Under the pieces are notes generated by a model. It was not told the DNA's origin. It was given only the letters and a program-made list of their open reading frames with translations, and searched no databases. From assembly GCF_041260155.1 (NCBI RefSeq), contig NC_091928.1, forward strand, positions 42,841,327 to 42,905,326: a stretch of DNA of 64,000 nucleotides. The letters run 5' to 3'. Of this stretch, positions 11,937-23,167 are shown piece after piece (the first letter of the stretch is position 1; the number at the start of each line of letters is the position of its first letter). This stretch comes from Ptychodera flava. Taxonomy: Eukaryota > Hemichordata > Enteropneusta > Ptychoderidae. A program made the position numbers and the translations under genes.

Positions 11937-13327
11937 TCAGGGTTTCTTGCTATCTCCGTTACTGTTGCCACAATCAATGTGTATGTAGTAGTTGCCATTT
12001 ATTTTCTTCAAGATGGCGAGAAACTTTTCCGTTTTGATAAGTGATCCATCGTTTTTGAACGTGGAAAATGTACCGCAGCTGTATGCCAGGTCTCCAAAAC
12101 CAGCTGCCTCTTTTTGTGTGATAGCCATCTTAGCAGTGCCACTGGTCTTCATTGACTGGAGGATGTCCTCAACAACTGAAGAGAAACCGAAACTTATGAA
12201 ACAGCACAGCGGCAATACGATGATTGTTTAAAAATAAGTTTATATTTGAAAAATACCAAAAGTGGAACCCGTATTGAATACCTGCTTGAAATATGTAATA
12301 CTGTACAAAAACGTTGTTAATTATTTTAGCAATCACCTGGACAGAGAATAATTTCTGCAAAGTATTGGCCTGCTGGTATACACAGTAACTGTTAATGCAG
12401 TGTATCTCTGAGTTCAAGTTTTACTTATGCCATCCTAATGAAACAGTATAACTAAACATGGTTGTGTCAATTTTATTACTATATTGACCAATGCCCTCGC
12501 GACATTCGGAATAATAAGGTTGTAAGGATTATACCTCGCTATATTTCCCTAATAAAAAATGCGTATAAGCTTTCATACAATACATGTCAACATCACTGAA
12601 TGAATAATTCTCAGTGTTCAGCTGTCCCTAAAGGCAGAGTAACGACCGCACATTCATTTATCACAAGCATTATACGCAACTCTTACAGACTTATTTACCG
12701 AGAAGAACTCAAATTCAGTGATCGTTTTATAAAGCAAATCCCAAAAGTTTATACATATCAAAGTCAAAAAGTTAAAACAAAGGGCGTTTCAAGTTCAGGG
12801 GTGAAAGACGGCGAAATGTTGAGAGTCGCAGGATTATGAAGAATACGTGAATGCAGAATTGGAAATACCTAGTGATTGTCAGTGAAGAAATAAATATAAA
12901 AGTCTTAGCAACCGCGCTTCAAAATCTTGAAATTCATTTTCAGGGATTCTTGACCTTCAAATAGTTTACGATCAAGGCAAAAATCTGCAATTGTTGCGAC
13001 AACAATACAAACAGAAGCCTTACAATAGGTCATATTTTGACAGTGGTTTCCAAACAAGCTGGCGTGATAACCCGAGTAGTACTTTCGACAACCAGCAGCC
13101 AAATTCAACTCCGTTAAGTTAACATAATGTGCACGATCACTCGAGCTAATCGTAAGTAGTCGATGCTCACCTTTGCGCCCATTCTGTACCTCCTTACCAG
13201 GTAGAAGAAACCTGCAGTCTTCAGTGTAATGTTCAATGAATGATTTTATATCTCCTGACTCATACAGGGCCGTCATTTTGGCAAACTTTTCGGCGAGAAC
13301 AGAGAGCACGTCAGCTGAATCGACCAT
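11937..13327 (-). CDS. DUF4440/SnoaL-like NTF2-fold protein, locus B (two exons, 131 aa)
   Basis: Exon 1 is 13327-13171 (157 nt; start ATG at 13327; donor AAAG/GTGAGC). Exon 2 is 12175-11937 (239 nt; acceptor CTTCAG/TTGTTG; stop TGA). Both exon edges are phase 1, so the joined frame is open. Exon 1 carries the N-terminal helices (KMTALYESGD, IEHYTEDC). Exon 2 carries the curved sheet (GFGDLAYSCGTFS, KINGNYYIHIDC). The pattern of D-A-Y followed by G-T-Y/F and a C-terminal W/K-K-x-x-G-x-Y-Y strand is that of DUF4440 domains in the NTF2-like superfamily. These are small cone-shaped proteins acting as enzymes or binding folds; no substrate can be read from sequence. No signal peptide, so probably cytosolic. 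Same exon lengths as locus C. Confidence 0.8.
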
Positions 13328-13450
13328 CTTGATTCTGCAAAAATTCTAGATGCCTAGATGGCCGGGACCCTGAGCTATGAGGCCAATTGAAATGACTCCG
13401 GAATGTCATGTTGTTTTCTGACCTTTACTTTTATTCAAACGAGTTCAGTC

Positions 13451-13527
13451 GGGTTCGAACTCACAACGTACGGCACACAGTCACCTAGCGGAGAAGCCAC
13501 AGACAAAACCGCTCGGCCAAATCCCGC
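13451..13527 (-). repeat. tRNA-derived SINE head, copy 1
   Basis: On the minus strand, GATTTGGCCGAGCGGTTTT fits a Pol III A box (TGGCCGAGCGG) and, about 50 bases on, GAGTTCGAACCC fits a B box. The body resembles a tRNA but the anticodon arm is not clean. A second copy lies 350 bp away at 13801, which points to a SINE rather than a tRNA gene. Confidence 0.65.
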
Positions 13528-13800
13528 TTTCAAAATAGAGTGGTTCAATAACCGAGCTTACAGTTGTTACAATTTTTTCTGACTGCTACCCCTCCACACG
13601 CTTGAAATTCGTGAAACATTTTCGCCCGTATTCTCGCTTATTACACAACACACACAAACTTAATCAAAGCAATAAATACATCACTTAAATCATAGACCCT
13701 CGAGGGTCTATGCTTAAACTAGGCGATAGACAGCCTAGGGGACAATTCTGTCCACCAGCAGAGCTATCAACCCAGGGTAGAAAATACAGTGTTTGCAATA

Positions 13801-13877
13801 GGGTTCGAACTCACAACGTACGGCACCCAGTCACCTAGCGGAGAAGCCACAGACAAAACCATTCGGCCAAATCCTCA
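13801..13877 (-). repeat. tRNA-derived SINE head, copy 2
   Basis: Near-identical to 13451-13527 over the whole A box-B box interval, with GCCGAATGG in the A box. The copies are separated by a palindrome (ACCCTCGAGGGT, 13695-13706) and unrelated sequence. Confidence 0.65.
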
Positions 13878-14309
13878 CTCTCAAAAAGAGTGGCCCAGTA
13901 AGTCTTAACCAGGGAGAGGGTCTATGTCTTAACGGAAACAGTAAAGCAAAGCTCTTGGTACATAGAGTTCAATTTCTCTCTGAAAGACACAGTTTAGCTC
14001 ACGTGTTTTAGTAATGTCCAACTGGAGCAGGTGCAGCCAACGGAGCTATTTATCAAAAAAGCTAAAGGGAAATTTTAATTTTGCTTGATTAGCAGGGGAA
14101 ATATTTTAAGTGGCAGGGAAACAAACTTTAGTTTTTTGCCGGGCAGCTATCGGTTGATTGTCCTGGGGACAGTGCTTGGCGAAAACGAGGAGAGGGGAAG
14201 CTACTTTTAAAACGGGGACAGGGGAAATTGAGCCATGGTGTTTCCGGCGATGGGGACACAGGGAAAGTACTTATACCTTTTACAGGTTACCCAGACTACC
14301 TAGCCTTGT

Positions 14310-14622
14310 AATAGTTTCGCTTAAACGGAATATTTCGACCGTTCTCTTTCAAAATCAAGAATAAAAATCAGGGGTCATCGTGCAAACTTTAGTACTAGAG
14401 AAACAAATTACCCAAGATTTACTGATATTTGAAATTCAAAATGGCCGCCATCCCACTGTTAACTCAATTAAGAAAAAATAAAATTTTCGATTTTCGAAAA
14501 CCTGAGCAGGTAAAGGTTTTTCTGTCTCCAAGAGCTTCAAAGTGAGCCCCCACAAGTGGTAGATCAGAAAAGAATTGTAAACGTTTGAGAGTCCGAATAT
14601 CTGTCCCTGAGGCTCGTTGTAC
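14310..14622. repeat. Truncated copy of the TTAA MITE family
   Basis: Matches 10480-10760 with about 10-15% difference but lacks the left terminal repeat. Since 14780-15370 also matches 11150-11935, this copy is part of the B-C gene duplication. Confidence 0.75.
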
Positions 14623-15374
14623 GTTTACATTAGATTCTCAAAAATCACCTCACGCGGTAGAAATGATTGCTAGGAGACGAAACTTAGAAATGACCAGAGT
14701 TTGATGTTGACCCAAGCTTCCGGTTGATTTCTATAGGTCCATGTTAAATATGTAAAAATCATGGTAAGGGAATTTTGAAGGCGTTATGCTGGAAGAGCTA
14801 ACGGAAGCCATTACACATGTTCTAAAGGCTGGAAGACCTTTTGTTCCAGACAAGGCAGTCCCTTCCTCTTCATGAAGACGCAAGCCAGGAAGAACAGTCG
14901 TAGGATGGATATTTCTATCTGGCTGCTCTAGATGTAGACATTATAATGCGATCATGGGAGTACACTGTACTCTCTCAAGTTTTCAGAACATATGATGGAT
15001 CTGCACAAAACGTAGATATTTTGTAGGAAATCTCGTGCATATTTGGCAGGTTTCGAAGCCGTCGCGCCGGCAAGGTTGTACAAAACTTGCATAGCTTACC
15101 AGCATTCCCCTTCACTTAGTAATTAAAAGCGGTGAACGGATGCCAAGATTTCGATCAATAGCATTCAACAACACGCCAAGAACCGAAATGTAAGTACCTT
15201 CCTTTTGGACTTTAGCCTTTCATTTTTATTGAAATGAGTATGAACGTGCAAATAAATCCATAGTATACATTAAGTAGTTCATCTAGGATTACTTTACATT
15301 CTTGCAGATATAGGTAATTAATTGGAAGTACGGATTTCTTTTTACTTGATACTGTATAGTGACATTACATTTAA

Positions 15375-16655
15375 AGGTGGGGAGACTCGTAGTCTCGACT
15401 TCCAGACCTTGATCGCTTCGCTCTTGCATAATAATGATAGAAAAGTGCGTCGAATCGAGTTGCGAAGTGACGAGGCATGTCTGCCCCTACCGCCAGCGGC
15501 GCACTTTACTTTGATGTTTTAAGGTGGCGGTAAAGGCTAGAGCGTCAGTTATAAACTTCAATAAAACTATTAAAATATAAAAGTAGTCAACATTCTCTGT
15601 GGAATAAAAAAAAACTAGACATTTGGGGTCAAAGGCATTGCAGAGTTATAGCCTGTTGAAACTTCTGAAAAACTGACCAAATAAGAGGAAGTTGGGGAGT
15701 CCTTACTGTATTAACTATGGTATAGGTCCTTTAGCTTTTAAAAAAATGTTTGAAAAGGGAAAGTCATTTTTCGCTGTTTTTCAGGAAAGTTTGACAAGGC
15801 AGTGCTTGCATTCAGAATGCGTGACTGCTATTGTAATGCATTTTTAGATTCTTTTAGAGTCAAAGAGGTGTCAAAAGTGAGATTAACCAAAAAAACTGCT
15901 CAGTGACTTCAAAAGATGGGTGCAAATATGGCTTTTTTCAACATTTTTGACAGAATAACAGTTTTCCTACATAATTTTATGCCAATTTAATCCAACCATT
16001 GAAATGAGATATGGACATGGAATTTTTACAGCCTATTAACAAGGTTACAGACAAGAGGAGTAAGGCACAATTTTCCTGTATTTGGAGTACCTTTTGAAAA
16101 ATCAAATTTTGAAATTTGAAAGAATTTTTTGATATGTAAACCCATGTAAAATCATAAAAACAAATTGTATTTACAAATCCTGCCGTACTCATCTTACAAT
16201 TAATAGTGTCTATATATTTATAACTAATCTGGCAATATTAATACAATCCAATTATTATGAAATTCAAATATGTAAAAAATATGAAAAAATAAATTTTAAT
16301 ATTTACTGGTGTCATATTTCAAAAAAATGGCTGCAAATGTACAATTTTTATATACTGTGGAGAAAGTATTAAGTAAGGGAGTTATCCTGAAAATGTGAAC
16401 TTAATATCCTGATTCTAACACTTGAAACTTGACATTAACTCTGAGAAAAGAATTGGTACAAAAATAGCCTTTACCACTACCTTAATGCTTCCGCGAAGCA
16501 AACAAGGTCTGGAAAGCGAGACCAGGAGAATAGATCCCAGGGATAAATTTGTCTTGAAGAAGATTGTGGAGGTGTCATAGCCTTTTGTTTTCCATTGAAA
16601 TTGTGATCTAGGAAATAAATTTCCTTGCAAGACAATCTGACCAATGACATGGGTT
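15375..16655. mobile_element. About 1.28-kb composite insertion in the 3' region of locus C
   Basis: Locus B has no counterpart: TGACATCACATTTAACTTTT runs on directly into exon 2 there. In locus C the same sequence is split by this insert. The outer part carries inverted AGTCTCG...CCAGACCTTG...GCTTCGC motifs near both ends. The inner part, 15523-16481, is a separate element with TTAA at each side (15519-15522, 16482-16485) and terminal repeats GGTGGCGGTAAAGGCTA and GGTAGTGGTAAAGGCTA. A possible ancestral polyadenylation signal (TTTATT on this strand, 15225-15230) lies beyond the insert. Confidence 0.75.
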
Positions 16656-16671
16656 TTTAACTTTCTTTCAA

Positions 16672-18205
16672 TCAAGGTTTCCCGCTGTCTCCGTTACTAT
16701 TGTTGCAATCAATGTGTATGTAGTAATTGCCATTTATTTTCTTCAAGATGACGAGAAACTTTCCGGTATCGATAAGTGATCCATCCTCTTTTAATGTGGA
16801 ATATGTACCGCAACTGTACGCCAGGTCTCCAAAACCAGCTGCCTCTTTTTGTGTGATAGCCATCTTAGCAGTGCCACTGGTCTTCATTGACTGGAGGATG
16901 TTGTAAATAGCTGGAGAAGAAGCGAATTTATTATGAGACAGTACAGCGTTCGGCTGTTTGCAAAGATGATGGTAATTGAACAATACCACTTTAACACAAT
17001 TGGAACAAATTTGATGTGATTGGATATAGTAATAGTGTTGGTTCAATCTGCAAATGTAAGCTCATCTGCTTTAATTTCCTTTTTTGCAATATACTCGATT
17101 TTATTGGTGATTTGTAATGTTGTAACTTTAACCTATAAGCTTAGAGCATCTAACACTTTCGAGAAAATTGAACAATTAAATTAAAGGTCTCCCAAATTAG
17201 TTCAAATTGTGTTCTCTTCTCATGCTTAATTTGACGAGCCGATCTTGACTACCTACTTGCCATGCGTAAACTTATGTTTTACTTGACATTAGTAAACAAA
17301 ACGAAACAACGGTACATGACATGTTTAGATGTCTAGTGATAATACAACCTTTGTCATCTAAATCACCAGAAAGTACTGAACGTTGCAATAGAATCGACAG
17401 TAGTCAGCATTTTAGGCTTTGCTGTGTCAAACAGGAGTCGCGTTGTTTTTTTGGCAGCAATTCCCTGGACAGAGCACAATTTATACACATTACCAAATGA
17501 TGAAACAGTCTCGCTTAACACGGCAGCGGTTTCATAGCTATTTTGACCAGTGTATAAGTTTCGTTTGGGATGAAGAACGTTGTAGGCATTATTTCTCTAT
17601 ACTTCACTGATTAAAATGTGTAACCTTTCATGAAATACAAGTCCACATAACTGCGTCGATAATTCTTAGTGTTCACCTGTCCCAAAGGAGGGGTATACAA
17701 CTGCGCAATCATGTATCACTAGCGTAATACGTAACACTAAGCCTACAGACTAACAGAGAAGAACTCGATTTTACTAATCTATATGAAAGGTATATCCCAA
17801 AAGTAGTGCATCTAAAGGTCCAACATAGTCAAAACAAAGAGCATTTCAAGCTTTAGGGCAGAGGTCGGCGGAATGTTCTCTGGTTGCGGGTATAACGTGG
17901 ATCTTCGGATGGAGAATTAGAAATGATCAGGGATTGTCAGTGTGAAAGAGACCATTAAATTCTTACCAACGACTGCTTCAATATCTTGAAATTAGGAAAA
18001 TACATAAAAGCATGATCACTGAAGCTGATCTTAGTAGCCAATGTTTACCTTTGCGCCCATTCTGCACCTCCTTGCCTGATAGAAGTAGCTTGCAGTCTTC
18101 GGTGAAGTGTTCACTGTATGATTTGATATCTCCAGACTCATACAGAGCCATCATTTTTGTATACTTTTCAGTGAGAACAAAGGAGACGTCAGTTGAACCG
18201 GCCAT
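16672..18205 (-). CDS. DUF4440/SnoaL-like NTF2-fold protein, locus C (two exons, 131 aa)
   Basis: Exon 1 is 18205-18049 (157 nt; donor AAAG/GTAAAC). Exon 2 is 16910-16672 (239 nt; acceptor TTCTCCAG/CTATTTAC; stop at 16674-16672). Both junctions are phase 1. I start at the ATG at 18205 because the paralogues all begin there (MAGSTDVSFVLTEKY); an in-frame upstream ATG lies in the hairpin element. The domain shows YESGDIKSYSEHFTEDC, then GFGDLAYSCGTYS and KINGNYYIHIDCNNS. A small single-domain, probably soluble protein of unknown ligand. It differs from locus B mostly in exon 1. The intron holds a 217-bp MITE. Confidence 0.8.
16995..17211. mobile_element. MITE (CACGATTGGAACTAATTTGG family), 217 bp, intron of locus C
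   Basis: Left end CACAATTGGAACAAATTTG and right end (complement) CACAATTTGAACTAATTTGG are inverted. The interior shares CAAGCTCATCTACTTTTCTT-like sequence with the copy at 54584-54792. Confidence 0.65.
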
Positions 18206-18231
18206 CTTGATTCTGCAGAAGTCTGTAACGC

Positions 18232-18299
18232 CCTGTGTACGATGCCATGTGTTCAAGGCCTTATGCGGCCTCCCGTGAGCACACAGCATCGTACGCAGG
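18232..18299. repeat. Hairpin element, paralogue of 819-884
   Basis: Same 20-bp arms and paired GGCC loop as at 819. It sits immediately upstream of the locus C start codon and was duplicated with the gene. Confidence 0.75.
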
Positions 18300-19135
18300 G
18301 CCCCTGAAGTTACAATAGTTTATGACCCGAGACCCCGTCCCAGTGAATGACCTAGGGCGCGTCGTTTGCTGACCTATTTCCCCCGGTGCTGCAGTAAGAC
18401 CCAAGTTAAAAATAGAATTAACGCTACAGTAAAACAAACCTCCACATACATTTGATTTCAGAGATTTGTCTCAAAGTAGAATACGCCAGACTACGGATTC
18501 GGACCCTCAAATTTTACACTACTAGTCTACTGCTTGTGGGGGTTCAACTTTGAAGCTCTTTGGATAAGTAAACTTTTCACTGTCTTAGTTCTGTGAAGAT
18601 CGAAAATTTAATTTGTCTTCAGAGAGTTCATACATGGATTACTGCTATTTAGTTTCAAAATCGTAAATGTAAAGTAGTTTGTTTCGCGGGTACCAAACTT
18701 TGCACAGTGATCCTAAATTTTTTTCTTGATTTTTTAAAAATAGATTGGTTCCTGCTTTCCTTGACTAAAGTAGAATCAGAAAGTTATAGTCTTCCATTTC
18801 GAGGCGCATACTACCGTAAACTAAAATGCGCCTCAAAAACAGATGTTCAAACACTAAATGTTTTACAATACTTTTCTGGTCTATCGCTTGTTGGGGTTCA
18901 GTTTTAAGCTCCTGGAGTAAATGGAGGATTCAAGATCTTATTTTCGTAAAAAAAAAGAAAATTGCATTTCCCAATTCAGTTAACACAGCGATGGCGGCCA
19001 TTTTCTAGTGCAAGATTTTGGAAGGTAAACGTTGATTTTCATTCTCAGTTTTGAAAGAGTATCGCTGAAATATTCCCTTGGGAAAATTTCAAGATATTTT
19101 AAATCTTTCAGTTTCGAGGCGCGTATATACATAAA
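18300..19135. repeat. Segmental duplication copy 2 (upstream region)
   Basis: Aligns with 885-1745 and 24084-24945. It contains two diverged minus-oriented MITE copies, each ending with TTTCGAGGCGC, and leads into the shared CATA microsatellite. Confidence 0.85.
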
Positions 19136-19176
19136 TACATACATACATACATACATACATACATACATACATACAT
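19136..19176. repeat. Short ACAT microsatellite
   Basis: About ten ACAT units at the position where the paralogous units have roughly 300 bp (24946) and 940 bp (1746). Confidence 0.9.
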
Positions 19177-19427
19177 GTAAATGGAGACAGAAAGAGGACC
19201 AAAGAGATATGGTTGTCGTTCGTCAAACTTAAAGAGAGAAGAAACTGCTGGTTTTCCGTTGTCTATTTACTTTTTTAAATGAACAACCTAACGCATACAT
19301 TCAATACATTTGTGCATTTGTTACCGTATTTTAGTTTTGAAGATAGATGTTACAAATCGATATCGCATTATGAGAAAGTGTCATTGTTACTGCAGCAAGT
19401 TCAGTGTTGCCAAATAATCTGGTCTCG

Positions 19428-22381
19428 CTAGGGTGCTGGCGTTTTCGCGCTTGAATTGTAACAATCGACGTGTATGTAGTAAATGCCGTCGATTTTCTTC
19501 CAAATGAGGAGATACTTTCCGTAATAGAGAGTCGTCGATCCATCTTCTTTGAGCAAGCTGTACGTGCCATAGTCGTACGCCAGATCGCCAAACCCAATGA
19601 TTTCTTCCTGGTTTAATATCAGCTTTTTCACTCCTGCCACCTTGAAGTTGTTCATGTCGTTCACAATAACTAGGGTTTTTAAAAAAGAGAACGTACAGTT
19701 CCAATTAAAATGAGTCTGACAAAATATAAAATGCATACTTACCTAAAAACCTAAAAACATAAATGAGTGTTCATTTGACAAAGTCAGTGTAACATATTTT
19801 CGAACCTTTAGTTGAAAAAAGAAAACATGGTGACGAATATTATAGGCATTAAAATCTAGACCAAAAAGATTGTACTGGTAACTTAAAATCACAAGAAGTA
19901 CTTATGAAGTGCGTGGAAAGGAAAAAAAAGTTGCGTTAAGTTGAACGTGAGGACTTAGTTTTCAGAAACAACTTTCTACTTCGAACAAAAACTAAAAAAC
20001 TATCGATATGGTTTGGAATCAGCAACATGATTAGATTAATGATATTGTGTCAAGGTAAAAGGAATGTTCGCTTTGCAATCCTCGTTTTGTTGCGTATCGA
20101 TTTACATGCACTGTAGTTTTTCCTCAAAATATCAGGGCAACATGTTTTCATTTTTATGAAATTTTTCTGTAATTTTTTCCATGATTTTGGACACGATTGG
20201 AACTAAATTGGGATAATTGGATTGGCACAATTTCTCAAGAATTTTAGAAATTTGTCTAATATTACACCATATTTGCTCACCATCTTTAAAATTTTATTAA
20301 AATTTACAATGCTGTTGAAATGTTATGAGTAAGAATCAGTGCATGATACTATATAATGCAATATTGTTCAAAACATTTGAACAATATTCATATTTGAATG
20401 AAAATATGTGAGCTTGTCTGTAGTTTCTTCATTGCTGAAACACTAGCAATAATCTCAGTTTGTCACTTTTCCTCTAACAAAATGAAGCTTTTCGATTGAT
20501 TTAGAGTTAAGTCAGTCAGGGTCATTTAAAATGTGCCCTGACTGAATATAATGTTTTTGAAGCCTTAAATTCACGAAAAAGTCAGGGGCATTTCAAAAGT
20601 GCCCTGACTCAAAAGTCGTCAATTAGAGAAATTTTAAGGATTTTGTCTCGTTTCTTTAGTACATTTACACAAAAATGAACTTTTTTCATGAAAATCAATC
20701 TAATGAAAGAGGTATGCAAAAATCGTTGTATTTTCGTTATTTTGTTCGATGAGAAAAATATTCCACATTTTACACTATTCTATCATTTTGTAAAATTTCA
20801 GATGTAAAAATTTCGATTTCGTTACATTTTCCTAATAATTACTCTCATCCAATTTTCCCAAAATAGTTCCAATCGTGTCCATGATTTTGGACCAAATGGC
20901 AATAAATTTTTGTGGGCTGCACTTCTTGACCAAAAGTTTGGGGAAAATCTGAAAACAGTTGTCTAGATCTGAAATTAATTGTTGGCGTTGTATTGTATAA
21001 ATGCAACACAAATTGACTTTTGCACTCAAAGGGTTAAGGCAACCATGTAGCATCCTTTCATTTTTTGCAAATTCGTGAATAATATAGTCTGTATACCAGT
21101 AAAATAGCAATGTTTTGGCGGACGGACGGTAAATATAACGTTCCGTGTTTGTTAGATAATCATCGTCCTTGAACTCTTCATGTCACATATGGTATGGCTT
21201 CGTTTGTACTGCATCGACTTCAAGGGCTGTTGACCTTTGTATACTGTTTCATCATATCAACCTTTAATCAACCCTGGGATTTCAATGACGGTCGACAATA
21301 AGTACTACAGAGGGGTAGCTGCAAAATTGTAGCTCTACGGTGAGGCGGTCGGTGAGTTTTGGTTTTGCGACCTCGCTCACCAGTAGAGCTACAATACCGA
21401 AGGCCCTGTAGCATACAAAATAAGCGCGTCACACATGGCGCGGCATTTTCATGTAAAATCCCACATATTTACTGCATTTGGTCGTACCGATTTATCACTA
21501 CTGAAGACTAAACACTATACTACACTAACCTTGTCGTTTATGGGGTTTGGTATTAGCACAGACACGTCGATCGCGTTCCATAAACATTGAGCGTGTTTCT
21601 GGGAGCCGCCATTACCGGAAGTTGGTAAAGGCGGCTCCAAGAAATGTTTTTTGAAGGCGATCGACGTATTTGAACAAATACCAAACTCCATACACGACAA
21701 GGTTAGTGTAATATAGTTTTTAATCTTCAGTAGCGATAAATCAGTATGACCAAATGCAGTAAATATATGGGATTTTACATGAAAATGCCGTGCCATGTGC
21801 AGCGTGCTTATTTTGTATGCTTCAGGGCCTTCGGCATTGTAGCTCTACTGGTGAGCGAGGTCGCAAAAAACAAAACTCACCGACCGCCTCACCGTAGCGC
21901 TACAATTTTGCAGCTATACAGAGGGGCATCATTGTTGTCCAGTTCTGAGTGGACTGGCAGCAAAGAGCGCTTTCAAAAGGTTTGATTTTTTTGCTCCCAA
22001 GACCATGTGAATTATGCGAAGTCAGAAATCTAAAATATACCAATGCAATTTATAAGTTTACCAGCCATGTGCCAGCCATGTGCGCTTATCAAGATTCAAG
22101 GACTGGATTTATGCCAAGATGTATGTGTGAAAGACAGAGGGTCAACTGCGTGAGACGTTCTTCAACATCAACACAAGCATCTTCACAATCAGCTGCATCT
22201 TGGGTAACTATAAATACTTACATTTGCGTCCCTTCTGCACCTCCCGGCCCGGTGCAAGTAGGGTGCAATCTTCAGTAAAGTGTTCACTGTATGCTTTAAG
22301 GTCTCCGGACTCATATCTGTCAATCATTGAGTCGAATCTAGCTCGGAGAGCGGTGTGCAATTCAACATCAGCCATAGCCAT
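19428..22381 (-). CDS. DUF4440/SnoaL-like NTF2-fold protein, locus E (two exons, 133 aa)
   Basis: Exon 1 is 22381-22222 (160 nt; donor AAAT/GTAAGT). Exon 2 is 19669-19428 (242 nt; acceptor ACCCTAG/TTATTG; stop TAG at 19430-19428). Subfamily 2: exon 1 reads ELHTALRARFDSMIDRYESG, then KAYSEHFTEDC. Exon 2 reads GFGDLAYDYGTYSLL and KYLLIWKKIDGIYYIHVDCY, ending KTPAP. The start is doubled (MAMADV) by a 6-bp tandem repeat, so the true ATG could be 22381 or 22375. The last base of exon 1 is T rather than the usual G, which makes the junction codon TTT (Phe) instead of GTT (Val). The intron is enlarged by two transposon insertions at 20192 and 21316. Confidence 0.8.
20192..20877. mobile_element. 686-bp inverted-repeat element with 14-bp target duplication, intron of locus E
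   Basis: TCCATGATTTTGGA occurs on both sides (20178-20191, 20878-20891) and once, as TTATGATTTTGGA, at the paralogous place in locus F (about 26749). Ends are CACGATTGGAACTA and, complemented, CACGATTGGAACTA. The interior has internal inverted motifs (GTCAGGG...CCCTGAC twice, 20515-20627) and no coding frame. Confidence 0.75.
21316..21916. mobile_element. 601-bp foldback MITE with 10-bp target duplication, intron of locus E
   Basis: TACAGAGGGG flanks both ends (21306-21315, 21917-21926). The ends TAGCTGCAAAATTGTAGC are perfect inverses and the inverted similarity continues for well over 200 bp per arm. Locus F has the uninterrupted site (TACTACAGAGGTGC at about 27168). Long arms and a 9-10 bp duplication suggest a Mutator-like origin; this is inference. 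Confidence 0.85.
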
Positions 22382-22504
22382 TCTGACTCTGCTGTTCGGA
22401 AGAATGACAAATCTGACCAATCGCGTCCAAGGATTTACAGACGACCTCAAAAGAGGGATAAAACTGTAGCAAGTGAAAATGAATACGGTAAAATTTAGGC
22501 CGAC

Positions 22505-22587
22505 CACGATGCTGTGTGTTCCGCTACAGCTAATCGCCCGTAAGCGGGGCGGTTAGCTGTAGCGGAACACACAGCATCGTACGCAGG
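22505..22587. repeat. Long hairpin with the shared 20-bp arm
   Basis: Arms of about 33 bases include GATGCTGTGTGTTCCGCTAC and its complement, closing on CGCCCGTAAGCGGGGCG. It is bracketed by two copies of ATACGGTAAAATT-AGGCCGACC, so it inserted into, or duplicated, the end of the Penelope-like element. Confidence 0.8.
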
Positions 22588-22899
22588 GATACGGTAAAAT
22601 TAGGCCGACCAGCGGGAGATACAATACTTGTTAAACAGCAGAGGATAAAAACTGCAATGGTTAAAACAAATACTGTAAAATACTGACCGACCAGCAGGAA
22701 TTAAAACACTTGCAAATCGCAGAGACCAAAACACACAGACGTTTCGGGTACAATCCTTCGTCAGTAAAACTCGCTGTTGAACGTGAAGACACAAGAAATT
22801 AAAACAACCAATCAGACGACAGAACGATCAAACGTATTAAAATATGCCTGTTCGAGTTTATGGCGGGTAGAGTCGGTGGCACAGTCCCTCTATCCACAG

Positions 22900-23167
22900 A
22901 GGGACTGTGGTGGTGGCAATAATAGCAGACACTGCCATGTCAGACCGACCACGATGGGAAGGTTTACAGAAATGTTTAGCCACGTTTAGTCACGGTGCGA
23001 AGGTGTTCAGCAAAGCGATCGCCTAGGCGACGCTTTGTTTCGCCAATATATAACGTGCTGCAGTGTGTGCATTTGATGCAGTAAATGATATTAGCCGACG
23101 TGTATGTGAACACGCCGGAAACATTGACTCTACCACCCGGGCCCTGCCAGGAATGACAATCATTCAA
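22900..23167 (-). pseudogene. GIY-YIG endonuclease domain of a Penelope-like element, frameshifted
   Basis: The frame from 23167 shows IIYCIKCTHC, then LYIGETKRRLGDRFAEHL, which are the GIY-YIG signature and the catalytic-Arg helix typical of Penelope-like endonucleases (with the CxxC insert). It stops after TVTKRG at 22976. The next part (VAKHFCKPSH, SDMAVSA) is in a different frame between about 22975 and 22905. One frameshift therefore breaks the domain. Confidence 0.8.

Noticed and set aside
13451..13527. A functional tRNA gene
   Set aside because: The acceptor and anticodon stems do not pair cleanly and a near-identical copy with different flanks lies 350 bp away, as expected of a SINE.
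17978..18289. Longer version of locus C exon 1 starting at 18289
   Set aside because: The extra 28 codons fall in the hairpin element and are not shared by loci B, E or F; the start at 18205 is.
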